The notes below the pieces were generated by a model, which saw nothing but the letters and a program-made list of their open reading frames with translations, was not told where the DNA came from and did not search any database. Below are positions 1 through 7,190 of a stretch of 36,338 nucleotides of DNA, in pieces. Position numbers and translations under genes: made by a program. The stretch's first letter is position 1. The number at the start of each line of letters is the position of its first letter. This DNA comes from Chloroflexota bacterium (lineage in GTDB: Bacteria; Chloroflexota; Dehalococcoidia; SHYD01), in NCBI GenBank assembly GCA_016190485.1, contig JACPQN010000132.1, positions 1-36,338 of the forward strand, in the 5' to 3' direction.

Positions 1-69
1 GACCGCGCCCCGCGGTATGTGCAGATGGGCGGCAGCATTCTTGCCAGGGAGCCCGTGGGCTTGTCCTGA
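1..69 (+). CDS. possible 3' end of an upstream gene (partial)
   Basis: Frame 1 is open from the window edge to a TGA at 67-69 and would encode about 22 residues ending in REPVGLS. The stretch is too short to identify. It overlaps the dispersed word GTCCTGAGCCTGCCGAAGGG, so it may be noncoding. Confidence 0.15.
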   Translation, partial: DRAPRYVQMGGSILAREPVGLS

Positions 70-82
70 GCCTGCCGAAGGG
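63..82 (+). repeat. dispersed GTCCTGAGCCTGCCGAAGGG word, copy 1
   Basis: The same 20-bp word occurs again at 11379-11398. Its halves occur around 30876-30919 and 2678-2687. It resembles the widespread intergenic family built on CCCTTCGACAAGCTCAGG. All copies lie between genes, so it is probably a small non-autonomous repeat. Confidence 0.6.
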
Positions 83-109
83 GTGTCCCCTCGAAAGATT
101 TCTCTCTTC

Positions 110-137
110 CCCCACTTCCTGGCCAGGAAGAGGGGGT
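110..137. repeat. intergenic palindrome
   Basis: CTTCCTGGCCAGGAAG (115-130) is a perfect 16-bp palindrome. C-rich and G-rich flanks extend it to arms of about 14 bp with one mismatch. Its composition resembles the CCTCCCCCT/AGGGGGAGG hairpins at 8102-8155. It could form a hairpin, but no T-tract follows. Confidence 0.5.
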
Positions 138-188
138 CAGGGGGTGATGGTCGGGGGGTGCTCGGGTGGAGCTCGCCTCCGCAAGTCT

Positions 189-260
189 GAACAGTAGGTC
201 ATGGCCAGAGGCCACCACCGCGAATGAAAATGGGGCAGATAGCCGGTATTTCAAGGCAGT
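189..260 (+). repeat. 72-bp repeat, copy 1 (upstream of the S9 peptidase)
   Basis: The segment from GAACAGTAGGT to TTCAAGGCAGT is 72 bp long. It recurs in the same orientation at 2567-2638 with only three mismatches by eye. The core TGGCCAGAGGCCA is a small hairpin. The two copies bracket the S9 peptidase gene. Confidence 0.9.
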
Positions 261-277
261 ACCCTTGGCTACCAGGA

Positions 278-306
278 TGGACACGGCGCTGGGGAAGGGA
301 CATAAT
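278..306 (+). promoter_or_regulatory. putative sigma-A promoter of the S9 peptidase
   Basis: A TGGACA element (278-283) and a CATAAT element (301-306) are separated by 17 bp. Both lie between the 72-bp repeat and the ribosome-binding site at about 343-350. This is a match by eye only. Confidence 0.45.
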
Positions 307-356
307 ACGCGGCAATCTACGATGAGACCGCAGCAGCGCAGACAGGAGGTAAGGCT

Positions 357-2378
357 ATGGCCGATCGACGTCGTCCCTTCACCCCGGAGGACCTCTACGG
401 GATCCGCTGGATCAGCGACCCTCAGATAGCGCCCGACAGCCGCCGCGTCGCCTTTACCGTGACGCAAATGGATCAGAAGGCCGACGATTATCGCTCCCAG
501 GTGTGGCTGGTGCCCACCTCGGGGCGGGTGCGCCATGCCCGCCCCGTCACCTTCGGCCCGAAGCGGGATAGTAGCCCCCGCTGGTCGCCCGATGGCCGCA
601 CCCTGGCCTTCGTCTCGGACCGCGCCGGCAAGGCCCAGGTGTGGCTCCTGCCCGTGGACGGCGGCGAGGCGCGCCAGTTGACGAATCTGTTCGGGGGCGT
701 CCAGTACCTCTCCTGGGCGCCGGACGGCCGCCAGGTGGCCGTGGTCTCCCGGGTGGGCGACGATGAGCAGCGCCCCAAGATCCGCGAGATTACCACCCTG
801 AAGTACAAGTTCAATGGAGAGGGCTTCCGGGAGGGCCGCCGCCACATCTACGTCGTCTCGGTGGCCAGTGGCCGTGCTCGCCAGCTCACTGATGGTGACT
901 GGGACGACGCCTATCCCGTCTGGTCACCAGACGGCGCCCGGATTGCCTTCGCCTCGGCCCGCCATGAGAGTCGGGACCTGGACAGCACCATGGACATCTG
1001 GGTGGTGGAAGCCCGGGGTGGCGAGCCGGCCCGGATCACCCCGGGCAGGGGGCCAGCCACCGCCCCCCTCTGGTCGCCGGATGGCCGCACCGTCGCCTAC
1101 CTGGGGCACGACCACCCCATGGCCGGGCTCTCCAAGAACACCTGCGCCTGGGTGGTGGGCGCCTCGGGCGGGCGGCCCCGCAACCTCTCGGCCGCGCTGG
1201 ACCGCTGCGCCAGCACCGCCTCGTGGCCGGCCCAGTACCATACCCTGGCCTGGACGCCCGATGGCTCCGGCCTCCTCTTCCTGGCTATGGACCAGGGGAA
1301 CGTGAGCCTCTTCCGGACCTCCCTGCGCGGCGGGAGGGTGACGCCCGTGGTGGCTGGCGACGCGCAGATCGCCCAGTTCAGCGTGGCGGCCAATGGCGCC
1401 ACGGCTTACGCGCTCTCCAGCCCCACGAACCCTGGCGAGGTGTACTTCCGCGGCCCCAGGGGAGGCCAGCGCCGCCTTACCAACCTCAACGGCCGTTTCG
1501 CGGGCAGGTTCGGGCTGCAGCCGCCGGAGCGGCTGGCCTTCGCCAGCGCCGACGGCACACCCCTGGAGGGGTGGGTGGTGAAGCCCAACGGATTCCAGCC
1601 CGGCCGGCGGTACCCGGCGCTGGTGAACGTTCACGGGGGCCCTCATGCCCAGTACGGCAACGTCTTTTTCGACGAGTTCCAGACGCAGGCTGGGCGGGGC
1701 TATGTGGTCTTCTACCCCAACCCCAGGGGCAGCCAGGGCTATGGCGAGGCCTTCGCCTCCGCCGTCTGTGGCGACTGGGGTGGCAAGGACTACGAGGACG
1801 TGATGGCGGGTGTGGAAGCCCTGGCGCGGCTGGACTATGTGGATCCCGAGCGCTTGGGCGTGCTGGGGGGCAGCTATGGCGGCTACATGGCTAGCTGGAT
1901 CGTGGGCCACACCGACCGCTTCAGAGCCGCCTGCTCCGAGCGGGCTGTGAACAACATTCTCAGTATGTTCGGCACCAGCGACATCGGCTCCTACTTCCAG
2001 GAGTTCGAGATGGCAGGCGCTCGGCCCTGGGAGAACCCCCAGTTCTACCTGGAGCGCTCCCCCATCTCCTATGTGGCCAAGATGCGCACGCCGCTCCTCA
2101 TCCTGCACAGCGAGCAGGACCTGCGGTGTCCCATGGAGCAGGGGGAGCAGCTCTACGTGGCGCTGAAGAAGCTGGGGCAGGCAGACGTGCTCTTCGTTCG
2201 CTTCCCAGAGGAGAGCCACGAGATGTCCCGCAGCGGTAAGCCCAGCCGGCGGGTGCGGCGCTTCCAGTACATCCTGGACTGGTTCGACAAGTACCTCAGC
2301 CAGGGGGCTCAACCCGCTCGTCGCCGGCGTGGGCGTCCCGCGGGCCGGGCGCGCGCCGCTGCGGCGGCGCGAGGATGA
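357..2378 (+). CDS. S9 family peptidase (prolyl oligopeptidase / acylaminoacyl-peptidase type)
   Basis: A 673-residue serine peptidase that should cleave short peptides or N-acylated amino acids, probably in the cytoplasm because no signal peptide is seen. The N-terminal about 400 residues form a beta-propeller with repeated WSPDG blades, for example SPRWSPDGRTLAF and PVWSPDGARIAF. The C-terminal part is an alpha/beta hydrolase. The expected triad is visible: Ser506 in GGSYGG, Asp588 in HSEQDLR and His621 in EESHEM. The ATG is preceded by AGGAGGT at 6-nt spacing, so the start is firm. The tail after DWFDKYL is an Arg/Ala-rich extension (RRRRGRPAGRARAAAAARG) with no evident role. The gene stands alone and is bracketed by two copies of a 72-bp direct repeat. 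Confidence 0.95.
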   Translation: MADRRRPFTPEDLYGIRWISDPQIAPDSRRVAFTVTQMDQKADDYRSQVWLVPTSGRVRHARPVTFGPKRDSSPRWSPDGRTLAFVSDRAGKAQVWLLPVDGGEARQLTNLFGGVQYLSWAPDGRQVAVVSRVGDDEQRPKIREITTLKYKFNGEGFREGRRHIYVVSVASGRARQLTDGDWDDAYPVWSPDGARIAFASARHESRDLDSTMDIWVVEARGGEPARITPGRGPATAPLWSPDGRTVAYLGHDHPMAGLSKNTCAWVVGASGGRPRNLSAALDRCASTASWPAQYHTLAWTPDGSGLLFLAMDQGNVSLFRTSLRGGRVTPVVAGDAQIAQFSVAANGATAYALSSPTNPGEVYFRGPRGGQRRLTNLNGRFAGRFGLQPPERLAFASADGTPLEGWVVKPNGFQPGRRYPALVNVHGGPHAQYGNVFFDEFQTQAGRGYVVFYPNPRGSQGYGEAFASAVCGDWGGKDYEDVMAGVEALARLDYVDPERLGVLGGSYGGYMASWIVGHTDRFRAACSERAVNNILSMFGTSDIGSYFQEFEMAGARPWENPQFYLERSPISYVAKMRTPLLILHSEQDLRCPMEQGEQLYVALKKLGQADVLFVRFPEESHEMSRSGKPSRRVRRFQYILDWFDKYLSQGAQPARRRRGRPAGRARAAAAARG

Positions 2379-2443
2379 CCCAAGCCACAAGGAGCTACGT
2401 AGTTGTTCAGTCTTGAGGGGAAAGAGGAGTTGGCGGCAGCGCG

Positions 2444-2517
2444 CGTAGGGTGGGGGCTTGTCCCCCGCCTCACGATCTCGGCGTGGTAGGCGGCGGGCCA
2501 CAAGGACCCGCCCTACG
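2444..2517. repeat. intergenic inverted-repeat element
   Basis: CGTAGGGTGGG (2444-2454) and CCCGCCCTACG (2507-2517) are inverted with a single G:T mismatch and enclose about 52 bp. Inside, GGGGG-CTTGT-CCCCC is another hairpin. It looks like a small non-autonomous repeat with terminal inverted repeats. The gene-free stretch 2379-2764 holds this element, the second 72-bp repeat, a 13-bp tandem, and the promoter and operator of the regulator gene. Confidence 0.55.
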
Positions 2518-2566
2518 GGCAACGCCCGTCCGCATACCCTGCCCGCAGATTCAGCACCTCGATTGT

Positions 2567-2638
2567 GAACAGTAGGTGATGGCCAGAGGCCACCACCGCG
2601 TATGAAAATGGGGCAGGTAGCCGGTATTTCAAGGCAGT
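2567..2638 (+). repeat. 72-bp repeat, copy 2 (downstream of the S9 peptidase)
   Basis: Second copy of the segment at 189-260, in direct orientation with three mismatches. The sequence GTGATGGCC-AGA-GGCCACCAC inside it gives a 9-bp stem with one mismatch. The flanks of the two copies do not match, so the ends of the repeat are sharp. Confidence 0.9.
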
Positions 2639-2640
2639 TA

Positions 2641-2666
2641 CGGAGCCCCAGCGCGGAGCCCCAGCG
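2641..2666 (+). repeat. 13-bp perfect tandem duplication
   Basis: CGGAGCCCCAGCG occurs twice back to back (2641-2653 and 2654-2666). It ends 3 bp upstream of the TTGACA of the regulator promoter. It may be a slippage product or part of the promoter's upstream region. Confidence 0.75.
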
Positions 2667-2669
2667 TGA

Positions 2670-2698
2670 TTGACACGCCTGCCGAAGGGCGCTACAGT
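2670..2698 (+). promoter_or_regulatory. putative promoter of the Fur/Zur gene
   Basis: TTGACA (2670-2675), a 17-bp spacer and TACAGT (2693-2698) make a good sigma-A promoter. The predicted transcript start is near 2705. The operator-like palindrome at 2746-2760 would then lie in the transcribed leader. Confidence 0.6.
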
Positions 2699-2745
2699 AC
2701 GGCATGATGTGGCCGGTAGGAGGCCATGTTTTTTGGGCGCATAAA

Positions 2746-2760
2746 TGAGACTAGGTGTCA
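2746..2760. promoter_or_regulatory. putative Zur/Fur operator upstream of the regulator
   Basis: TGAGACTAGGTGTCA is a 7-1-7 imperfect palindrome. It matches the site at 3245-3259 (TGATACTAAGTCTCA) at 12 of 15 positions. Both fit the Fur-family pattern TGAtAaTnAtTaTCA loosely. Its position suggests autoregulation of the regulator gene. Confidence 0.6.
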
Positions 2761-2764
2761 ACAC

Positions 2765-3202
2765 ATGACCACTGAGACCGACACCGCCGAGGAGCTGCTC
2801 CGGCGGCTGGAGGATGGCGGTCATCGTCTCACCGCCCCCCGGCGGTCGGCCCTTGCCGCGCTGGCCCAGCGCCCGGAGGGTTTCACGGTGGAGGAACTCT
2901 GCCGGGAGGTCCCCTGGGCGGGCCGTGCCACCATCTACCGCACCGTCCGCCTGCTGGTGCGCATGGGGCTGGTGTGCAAGCTCTCCATGCTGGACGGCAA
3001 GCCGCTGTACAATCTGGCCCAGGCGGGCCACCACCATCACGCCATCTGCCTCACCTGCGGCAGCGTGGCCGACGTCTCCCGCTGCGGCGTAGACCACCTG
3101 CTGGAGAACATCCAGCTCCTGACTGGCAGCCAGGTCATGGGCCACCGGCTGGAAGTCTACGTGCTCTGCGCCTCCTGTAGAGCCACGGCGCCCCAGCGCT
3201 AG
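2765..3202 (+). CDS. zur: Fur-family transcriptional regulator, probably zinc-responsive (Zur)
   Basis: A metal-sensing repressor of about 145 residues. The N-terminal winged helix is clear (GHRLTAPRRSALAAL, then RATIYRTVRLLVRMGLV). The dimerisation and metal-binding part contains HHHHAICLTCGSVADV and a C-terminal CASC, so the CxxC...CxxC structural zinc site is intact. The zinc-type assignment rests on the adjacent znuACB genes; Fur or PerR cannot be excluded from sequence alone. Two in-frame ATGs exist. The one at 2726 has TAGGAGG only 2 nt away, while that at 2765 gives the usual family N-terminus (MTTETDTAEELLRRL). I chose 2765, but the start at 2726 remains possible. The gene is followed after 31 nt by znuA. 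Confidence 0.88.
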   Translation: MTTETDTAEELLRRLEDGGHRLTAPRRSALAALAQRPEGFTVEELCREVPWAGRATIYRTVRLLVRMGLVCKLSMLDGKPLYNLAQAGHHHHAICLTCGSVADVSRCGVDHLLENIQLLTGSQVMGHRLEVYVLCASCRATAPQR

Positions 3203-3233
3203 CACTGAGTGTCAGGTAGCGAGGGAGGTTTCT

Positions 3234-4187
3234 TTGCCTGTTAATGATACTAAGTCTCATACTGCGCCTGGCCGGATCCTCCTCCCGGTACTGGCGGTGG
3301 TCTCGGTCGCGGCCCTTTCCTGCGGTGCGCCGCTGACCGGCGACTCTGGTAAGGTGCGGGTGGTCGCCAGCTTCTACCCCGTGGCCTTCTTCTCGCAGCA
3401 GGTGGGCGGCGACCTGGCGGAGGTGACCAACCTCATGCCGCCGGGCATCGAAGCCCACGAGTGGGAGCCGGCGCCCCGGGACATGGGCCGCATCGAGCGG
3501 GCGGACCTGCTGGTCTATAACGGCGCAGGCTTCGAGCCGTGGGTGCCGCGGGTCTTGGGGACCCTCAAGGGCCAGCGGCCTCTGCCGTTGAACACTACCG
3601 AGGGCCTCCAGCTACTGCAGGCCTCGCAGGATCACGACGAGCCGGCCCAGCCGGCGGACAGCCCTGACCCCCACGTGTGGCTCGACCCCGTCCTGGCCCA
3701 GCGGCAGGTGGAGAGGATCAGGGAGTCCCTGGCCAGGGTGGACGCCCGCAACCAGAGTGTCTACGAAGAGAACGCCCGGCGGCTCACCCAGAAACTGGAG
3801 GCCCTCCATAGCCGCTATCTCTCGGGCCTTCGGGAATGCCGGCATCGGACCATCCTGACCGCCCATGCGGCCTTCGGCTACATGGCGGCGCGCTACAGCA
3901 TCGACGTGGTGGCCATCGCGGGGCTGAGCCCGGAAGCGGCGCCCACCCCCAGCCGTCTGGCCGAGCTTTCCAGGTTGGCCCGGGACAAAGGGGTGCGCTA
4001 CGTCTTCTTCGAGACTCTTTCCAGCCCGGCGCTGGCCGATGTGCTGGCCCGGGAGGTGGGGGCCAGGACTCTGGTCTTCAACCCCATCGAAGGACTCACC
4101 CAGGAGCAGGCGCGGGCCGGCAAGGACTACTTCTCCCTCATGGAGGAGAATCTGGCCAGCCTGCGGACCGCCATGGAGTGCCGCTAG
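3234..4187 (+). CDS. znuA: zinc ABC transporter substrate-binding lipoprotein (ZnuA/AdcA family)
   Basis: A 317-residue cluster A-I metal-binding protein that would capture Zn (possibly Mn) outside the membrane and deliver it to ZnuCB. A hydrophobic segment (ILLPVLAVVSVAALSC) ends in a cysteine, suggesting a lipoprotein, although the lipobox (ALSC) is not ideal. Metal ligands are visible as His75 (AHEWEP), His147 (PHVWLDP) and His211 (TAHAAFGY). The fourth ligand, normally Asp in a DPLG-like motif, appears to be Asn in VFNPIEG. The His-rich loop is short (DHDEPAQ). The TTG start is supported by GAGGGAGG at 5-nt spacing. The gene is followed after 2 nt by znuC. Confidence 0.92.
   Translation: MPVNDTKSHTAPGRILLPVLAVVSVAALSCGAPLTGDSGKVRVVASFYPVAFFSQQVGGDLAEVTNLMPPGIEAHEWEPAPRDMGRIERADLLVYNGAGFEPWVPRVLGTLKGQRPLPLNTTEGLQLLQASQDHDEPAQPADSPDPHVWLDPVLAQRQVERIRESLARVDARNQSVYEENARRLTQKLEALHSRYLSGLRECRHRTILTAHAAFGYMAARYSIDVVAIAGLSPEAAPTPSRLAELSRLARDKGVRYVFFETLSSPALADVLAREVGARTLVFNPIEGLTQEQARAGKDYFSLMEENLASLRTAMECR
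3245..3259. promoter_or_regulatory. putative Zur operator inside the first codons of znuA
   Basis: TGATACTAAGTCTCA is a 7-1-7 palindrome with one mismatch between its half-sites. It differs at only three positions from the site before the regulator. It overlaps codons 4-9 of znuA, just after the Shine-Dalgarno sequence and TTG start. A repressor bound here would block the znuACB transcript. Confidence 0.65.
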
Positions 4188-4189
4188 GC

Positions 4190-4936
4190 ATGCCTACCCC
4201 CGCCATCGCCTTCGAGCAGGTGAGCTACGGCTACGACGGTGAGCCGGTGGTGGAAGACGTCAGCTTCTCTGTGGCCGAGGGAGAGCTCTTTGTGCTGCTA
4301 GGGCCCAACGGCAGCGGCAAGACGACCCTCATCAAGCTGGCCCTGGGCCTGCTGCGGCCCCTGTCCGGTACGGTGCGGCTCTTCGGGGTGGAGGCCAGCA
4401 GCTTCCGCGCCTGGGACAGCGTGGGCTACGTGCCCCAGCGGGCCACCGGCTTCGAGTCGCAGTTCCCGGCCACCGTGGCGGAGGTGGTGGCGCAGGGCGA
4501 GTACACCGGCGCCAGCCCCCTGGCCTTCTTCCGCCCCAGCCTCTCGCCGGCCGTGGCCGAGGCGCTGCGCACTGTCGGCATGTGGGCTGCCCGCAACGAA
4601 CGCATCGGCAGCCTGTCCCGGGGGCAGCAGCAGCGGGTGCTCATCGCCCGCAGCCTGGTGCGGCGTCGCACGCTGCTGGTGCTGGATGAGCCGACTGCCG
4701 GCATCGACCAGGCGGGGCAGCAGAGCTTCTACGGGCTGCTCCAGGAGCTGCACGAGGCGCGGGGCGTCACCGTCATGCTCATCTCCCACGACGTGGGTGT
4801 GGTGTTGCGGATGGCCACGCGCGTCGCCTGCATCAACCGCAGCCTCGTCTTTCACGGGTCTCCGGCAGACCTGACGGAGGAGGAGCTGTCCCGGCTCTAC
4901 GGCGTGCCCGTTGGCCTCTGGACGCACCGGCACTAG
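4190..4936 (+). CDS. znuC: zinc ABC transporter ATP-binding protein
   Basis: The ATPase subunit (248 residues) powering ZnuB. The full ABC set is visible: Walker A GPNGSGKTT, Q-loop at VPQRA, signature LSRGQQQRV, Walker B LLVLDEP and the H-loop ISHD. The ORF track extends it upstream to 3836, but that part lies inside znuA. The ATG at 4190, two bases after the znuA stop, gives the normal family N-terminus (PAIAFEQVSYGY) and implies translational coupling. znuB follows after 17 nt. Confidence 0.95.
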   Translation: MPTPAIAFEQVSYGYDGEPVVEDVSFSVAEGELFVLLGPNGSGKTTLIKLALGLLRPLSGTVRLFGVEASSFRAWDSVGYVPQRATGFESQFPATVAEVVAQGEYTGASPLAFFRPSLSPAVAEALRTVGMWAARNERIGSLSRGQQQRVLIARSLVRRRTLLVLDEPTAGIDQAGQQSFYGLLQELHEARGVTVMLISHDVGVVLRMATRVACINRSLVFHGSPADLTEEELSRLYGVPVGLWTHRH

Positions 4937-4953
4937 AAGAGCGTATCGGTACC

Positions 4954-5823
4954 ATGCCCGAGATCTTTCAGTACGGCTTCATGGTGCGGGCCTTCATCGC
5001 GGGGGCCACCGTGGGCGTGCTGTGCCCCGCGCTGGGCACCTTTCTGGTGCTGCGGCGCCTCTCCCTCATGGCCGACACCCTCTCCCATGTGGCCCTGGCC
5101 GGCGTGGCCGTGGGCCTCTTCTTCCACACCTACCCGGCCGTGGTGGCCATCCTGGCCTCGGCCCTGGCTGCGGCGGCCATCGAATGGCTGCGGACCACCG
5201 GCCGGCTCTACGGCGAGGCGGCGCTGGCCATCTTCCTCTATGCTGCCCTGGCCCTGGCCGTGGTGGTCATCAGCCTGGGGCAGGGCTTCAACGCCGACCT
5301 CTTCAGCTACCTCTTCGGCAGCATCGTCACCGTCAGCGAGCTTGACCTGTGGCTGATCTCCGGCGTGGCCCTGGCGACCCTGGCCATGGTGCTGTTCTTC
5401 TATCCGGAGCTGGTCCAGACCACCTTCGACCAGGACCTGGCCCAGACCAGCGGGCTGCCGGTCAACCGGGTGAACCTGCTGCTGGCGGTGCTCACGGGCA
5501 TTGCGGTGGCGGTCTCCATGCGGATCGTGGGAGTGCTCCTGGTGGGCGCGCTCATGGTGATTCCCGTGATTACCAGTCTCCAGGTCAGCCGCGGCTTCCG
5601 GGTTACTTTGCTGGTGGCCGTGGGCCTGGGGTTGCTCTCGGTGCTGGCGGGCCTGACTCTGGCCTTCTACTGGGGACTGGCCGCCGGCGGCGCCATCGTC
5701 CTTACGGCGCTACTGCTGCTGGCCGCCGGTGTTGGTGGCAGAGAGATCCGAGGCCGCTCGGCACGGTTCCGGCGGAGGAGGACGGGCCCGCCTGCCGGAC
5801 GGGCAGGCGCGCCTGCGCCGTAA
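4954..5823 (+). CDS. znuB: zinc ABC transporter permease (ABC-3 family)
   Basis: An integral membrane permease of 289 residues with about eight or nine hydrophobic helices, starting YGFMVRAFIAGATVGVLCPALG. The ABC-3 motif RRLSLMADTLSHVALAGVA sits near the N-terminus. It completes the zinc importer with znuA and znuC. The last about 30 residues (RGRSARFRRRRTGPP...) are Arg/Pro/Ala-rich and unlike the rest. They are partly encoded by a palindromic repeat at 5789-5809. The next gene converges from the other strand 23 nt beyond the stop. Confidence 0.93.
   Translation: MPEIFQYGFMVRAFIAGATVGVLCPALGTFLVLRRLSLMADTLSHVALAGVAVGLFFHTYPAVVAILASALAAAAIEWLRTTGRLYGEAALAIFLYAALALAVVVISLGQGFNADLFSYLFGSIVTVSELDLWLISGVALATLAMVLFFYPELVQTTFDQDLAQTSGLPVNRVNLLLAVLTGIAVAVSMRIVGVLLVGALMVIPVITSLQVSRGFRVTLLVAVGLGLLSVLAGLTLAFYWGLAAGGAIVLTALLLLAAGVGGREIRGRSARFRRRRTGPPAGRAGAPAP
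5789..5809. terminator. hairpin at the 3' end of znuB (repeat-derived, possible terminator)
   Basis: CGCCTGCC-GGACG-GGCAGGCG is a perfect 8-bp stem with a 5-nt loop inside the last codons of znuB. It may end transcription of the zinc operon before the convergent MFS gene, but no T-tract follows. The word GCCTGCCGGACGGGCAGGC is typical of dispersed repeats. Confidence 0.45.
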
Positions 5824-5846
5824 GGCTGCCCGAAGGCCGCCCCAGA

Positions 5847-7067
5847 CTACCGATCTTCCGCGGTGACCTGGACGCGCTCCGGCGCTGGCAGCGCGCCCGC
5901 GCTGAGGCTCACCCCCAGGGCCAGGAAGGACAGGGCGGCCAGCGCCGGCAGCACGCCTCCCCACAGCTCGATCAGGACGCCCGCCATGGCCGGCCCGAAC
6001 ATCCCGCCCAGGCTCCCCACGGTGTGCAGGAAGGAGGAGGCGACGGCCACCTCCCTGGGCTGCACCTGGGGCAGCTCGAAGGGAAGGCTGCTCATCACCG
6101 GGACAAAGCCCCAGCCGAAGCCGCCCAGCATGCAGATCACCAGGAGTAGGGGCACCGAGTCTGTCAGCAACATGGCCAGCGCGGTGAGGCAGAGGTCCAA
6201 GCCGCAGGCCCAGAGCAAGGGGCGCCGCAAGCCGGGGTGCCGGGAGCTGAGCCAGCCCACCACCAGCCCGGCGGGCGCCATGCCCAGGGAGGTGAGGCCG
6301 AAGAGAAATCCGGAGGTGCCCAGGGGCAGGGCGTAGCGGTCCAGCATGTAGCTGGGCCAGAAGGTGGCGTAGGCCCACCAGAAGGCGGGCGCGCCGAACT
6401 GCCCCATCGCCAGAACCCAGAGCGCTGGCCGCTGGAGTAGCACCTGCATCGGGGATCCCGCCTGCGCGGCCGCCTGCTGCCCTGTGACGGCGCCTGGCCG
6501 CTCTCGTCCCAGCCCTATCCACAGCGCCGTCACGGCCAGCCCCATCCCGCCGAAGGTCAGGAGCACGTTGCGCCAGCCGCCCACCTGGAGCTGGAGCAGC
6601 GGCGTCAGGGACAGGGTCGCTGACTCCACCACCCCGATGACAGCGATCTGGATGCCGCTGATGAGGACGATCTCCCGCAGCGGGAACCATTGCTGCACCA
6701 GGAGGGTTCGGGCGGGCGAGAAGATGACAAAGACCAGGCCCGTCACGACCCTGGTGGTCAGGAGCAGCCAGAAGGATCCGGCCAGACCCTGGGCCAGCAC
6801 CAGCAGGGCCGCCAGGGCCGAGGAGGCGCCCAGGAGCAGGTTGGGGTTGAAGCGGGAGAAGTACCAGGCCGCCGGGACGCCCAGCAATACGTTGCCCAGG
6901 TTCATGGCCGAGCCCAGCCAGCCCTGCTGCACCGCGCCCAGCTCGAAGGTGGCCGTGATGTCGGGCAACAGGACGCCCAGGGAGACACCCACCGGCACCC
7001 GCGTCGCGATGGCCGCGGCCATGAGGGAGAAGATCACCCAGCGGTAGCGGGGAGCTATGTCTTGCAT
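5847..7067 (-). CDS. major facilitator superfamily transporter
   Basis: A 406-residue MFS carrier with about twelve hydrophobic segments in two halves, split by a polar loop near RERPGAVTGQQAAAQAG. It should move a small molecule across the inner membrane by proton or ion coupling; the substrate cannot be read from the sequence. The charged loop after helix 2 (YFSRFNPNLLLG) is a weak version of the usual MFS motif. The ATG lies only 6 nt downstream of a TACAAT on the minus strand and has no Shine-Dalgarno sequence, so the message may be leaderless. It converges on znuB and diverges from a crotonase gene. Confidence 0.9.
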   Translation of the reverse strand: MQDIAPRYRWVIFSLMAAAIATRVPVGVSLGVLLPDITATFELGAVQQGWLGSAMNLGNVLLGVPAAWYFSRFNPNLLLGASSALAALLVLAQGLAGSFWLLLTTRVVTGLVFVIFSPARTLLVQQWFPLREIVLISGIQIAVIGVVESATLSLTPLLQLQVGGWRNVLLTFGGMGLAVTALWIGLGRERPGAVTGQQAAAQAGSPMQVLLQRPALWVLAMGQFGAPAFWWAYATFWPSYMLDRYALPLGTSGFLFGLTSLGMAPAGLVVGWLSSRHPGLRRPLLWACGLDLCLTALAMLLTDSVPLLLVICMLGGFGWGFVPVMSSLPFELPQVQPREVAVASSFLHTVGSLGGMFGPAMAGVLIELWGGVLPALAALSFLALGVSLSAGALPAPERVQVTAEDR

Positions 7068-7073
7068 CTTGCT

Positions 7074-7079
7074 ATTGTA
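7074..7079 (-). promoter_or_regulatory. -10 element giving a leaderless MFS transcript
   Basis: On the minus strand TACAAT is followed by AGCAAG and then the ATG of the MFS gene. Transcription from this element would start at or beside the start codon. No clear -35 is seen, so the call rests on one hexamer. Confidence 0.35.
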
Positions 7080-7110
7080 CGGGACGGGTCAACCCGATGA
7101 CATGGAGGCT

Positions 7111-7120
7111 GTGCTACAAT
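7111..7120 (+). promoter_or_regulatory. extended -10 promoter before crotonase 1
   Basis: GTGCTACAAT contains TG-n-TACAAT, an extended -10 element 71 nt before the ATG. No good -35 is visible, which fits extended -10 promoters. Confidence 0.4.
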
Positions 7121-7190
7121 GCCTCCCGCAAGACCGCCGACTCTGGTACAGCATAGATCGGCCCTGAACCATCGACGGTAGAGGCAGAGT

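Noticed and set aside
924-2705. 593-residue minus-strand ORF opposite the S9 peptidase
   Set aside because: It is antisense to a clear serine peptidase, has low-complexity His/Gly/Pro-rich composition and shows no domain. It is a high-GC shadow ORF.
3836-4189. N-terminal extension of ZnuC in the ORF track
   Set aside because: It lies entirely inside znuA in another frame and is Gly/Arg/Pro-rich. ATG 4190 gives the standard ABC N-terminus.
5710-6690. 326-residue minus-strand ORF overlapping znuB and the MFS gene
   Set aside because: It is a frame-shifted shadow of the MFS gene with Arg/Gly/Ala-rich text and no domain.
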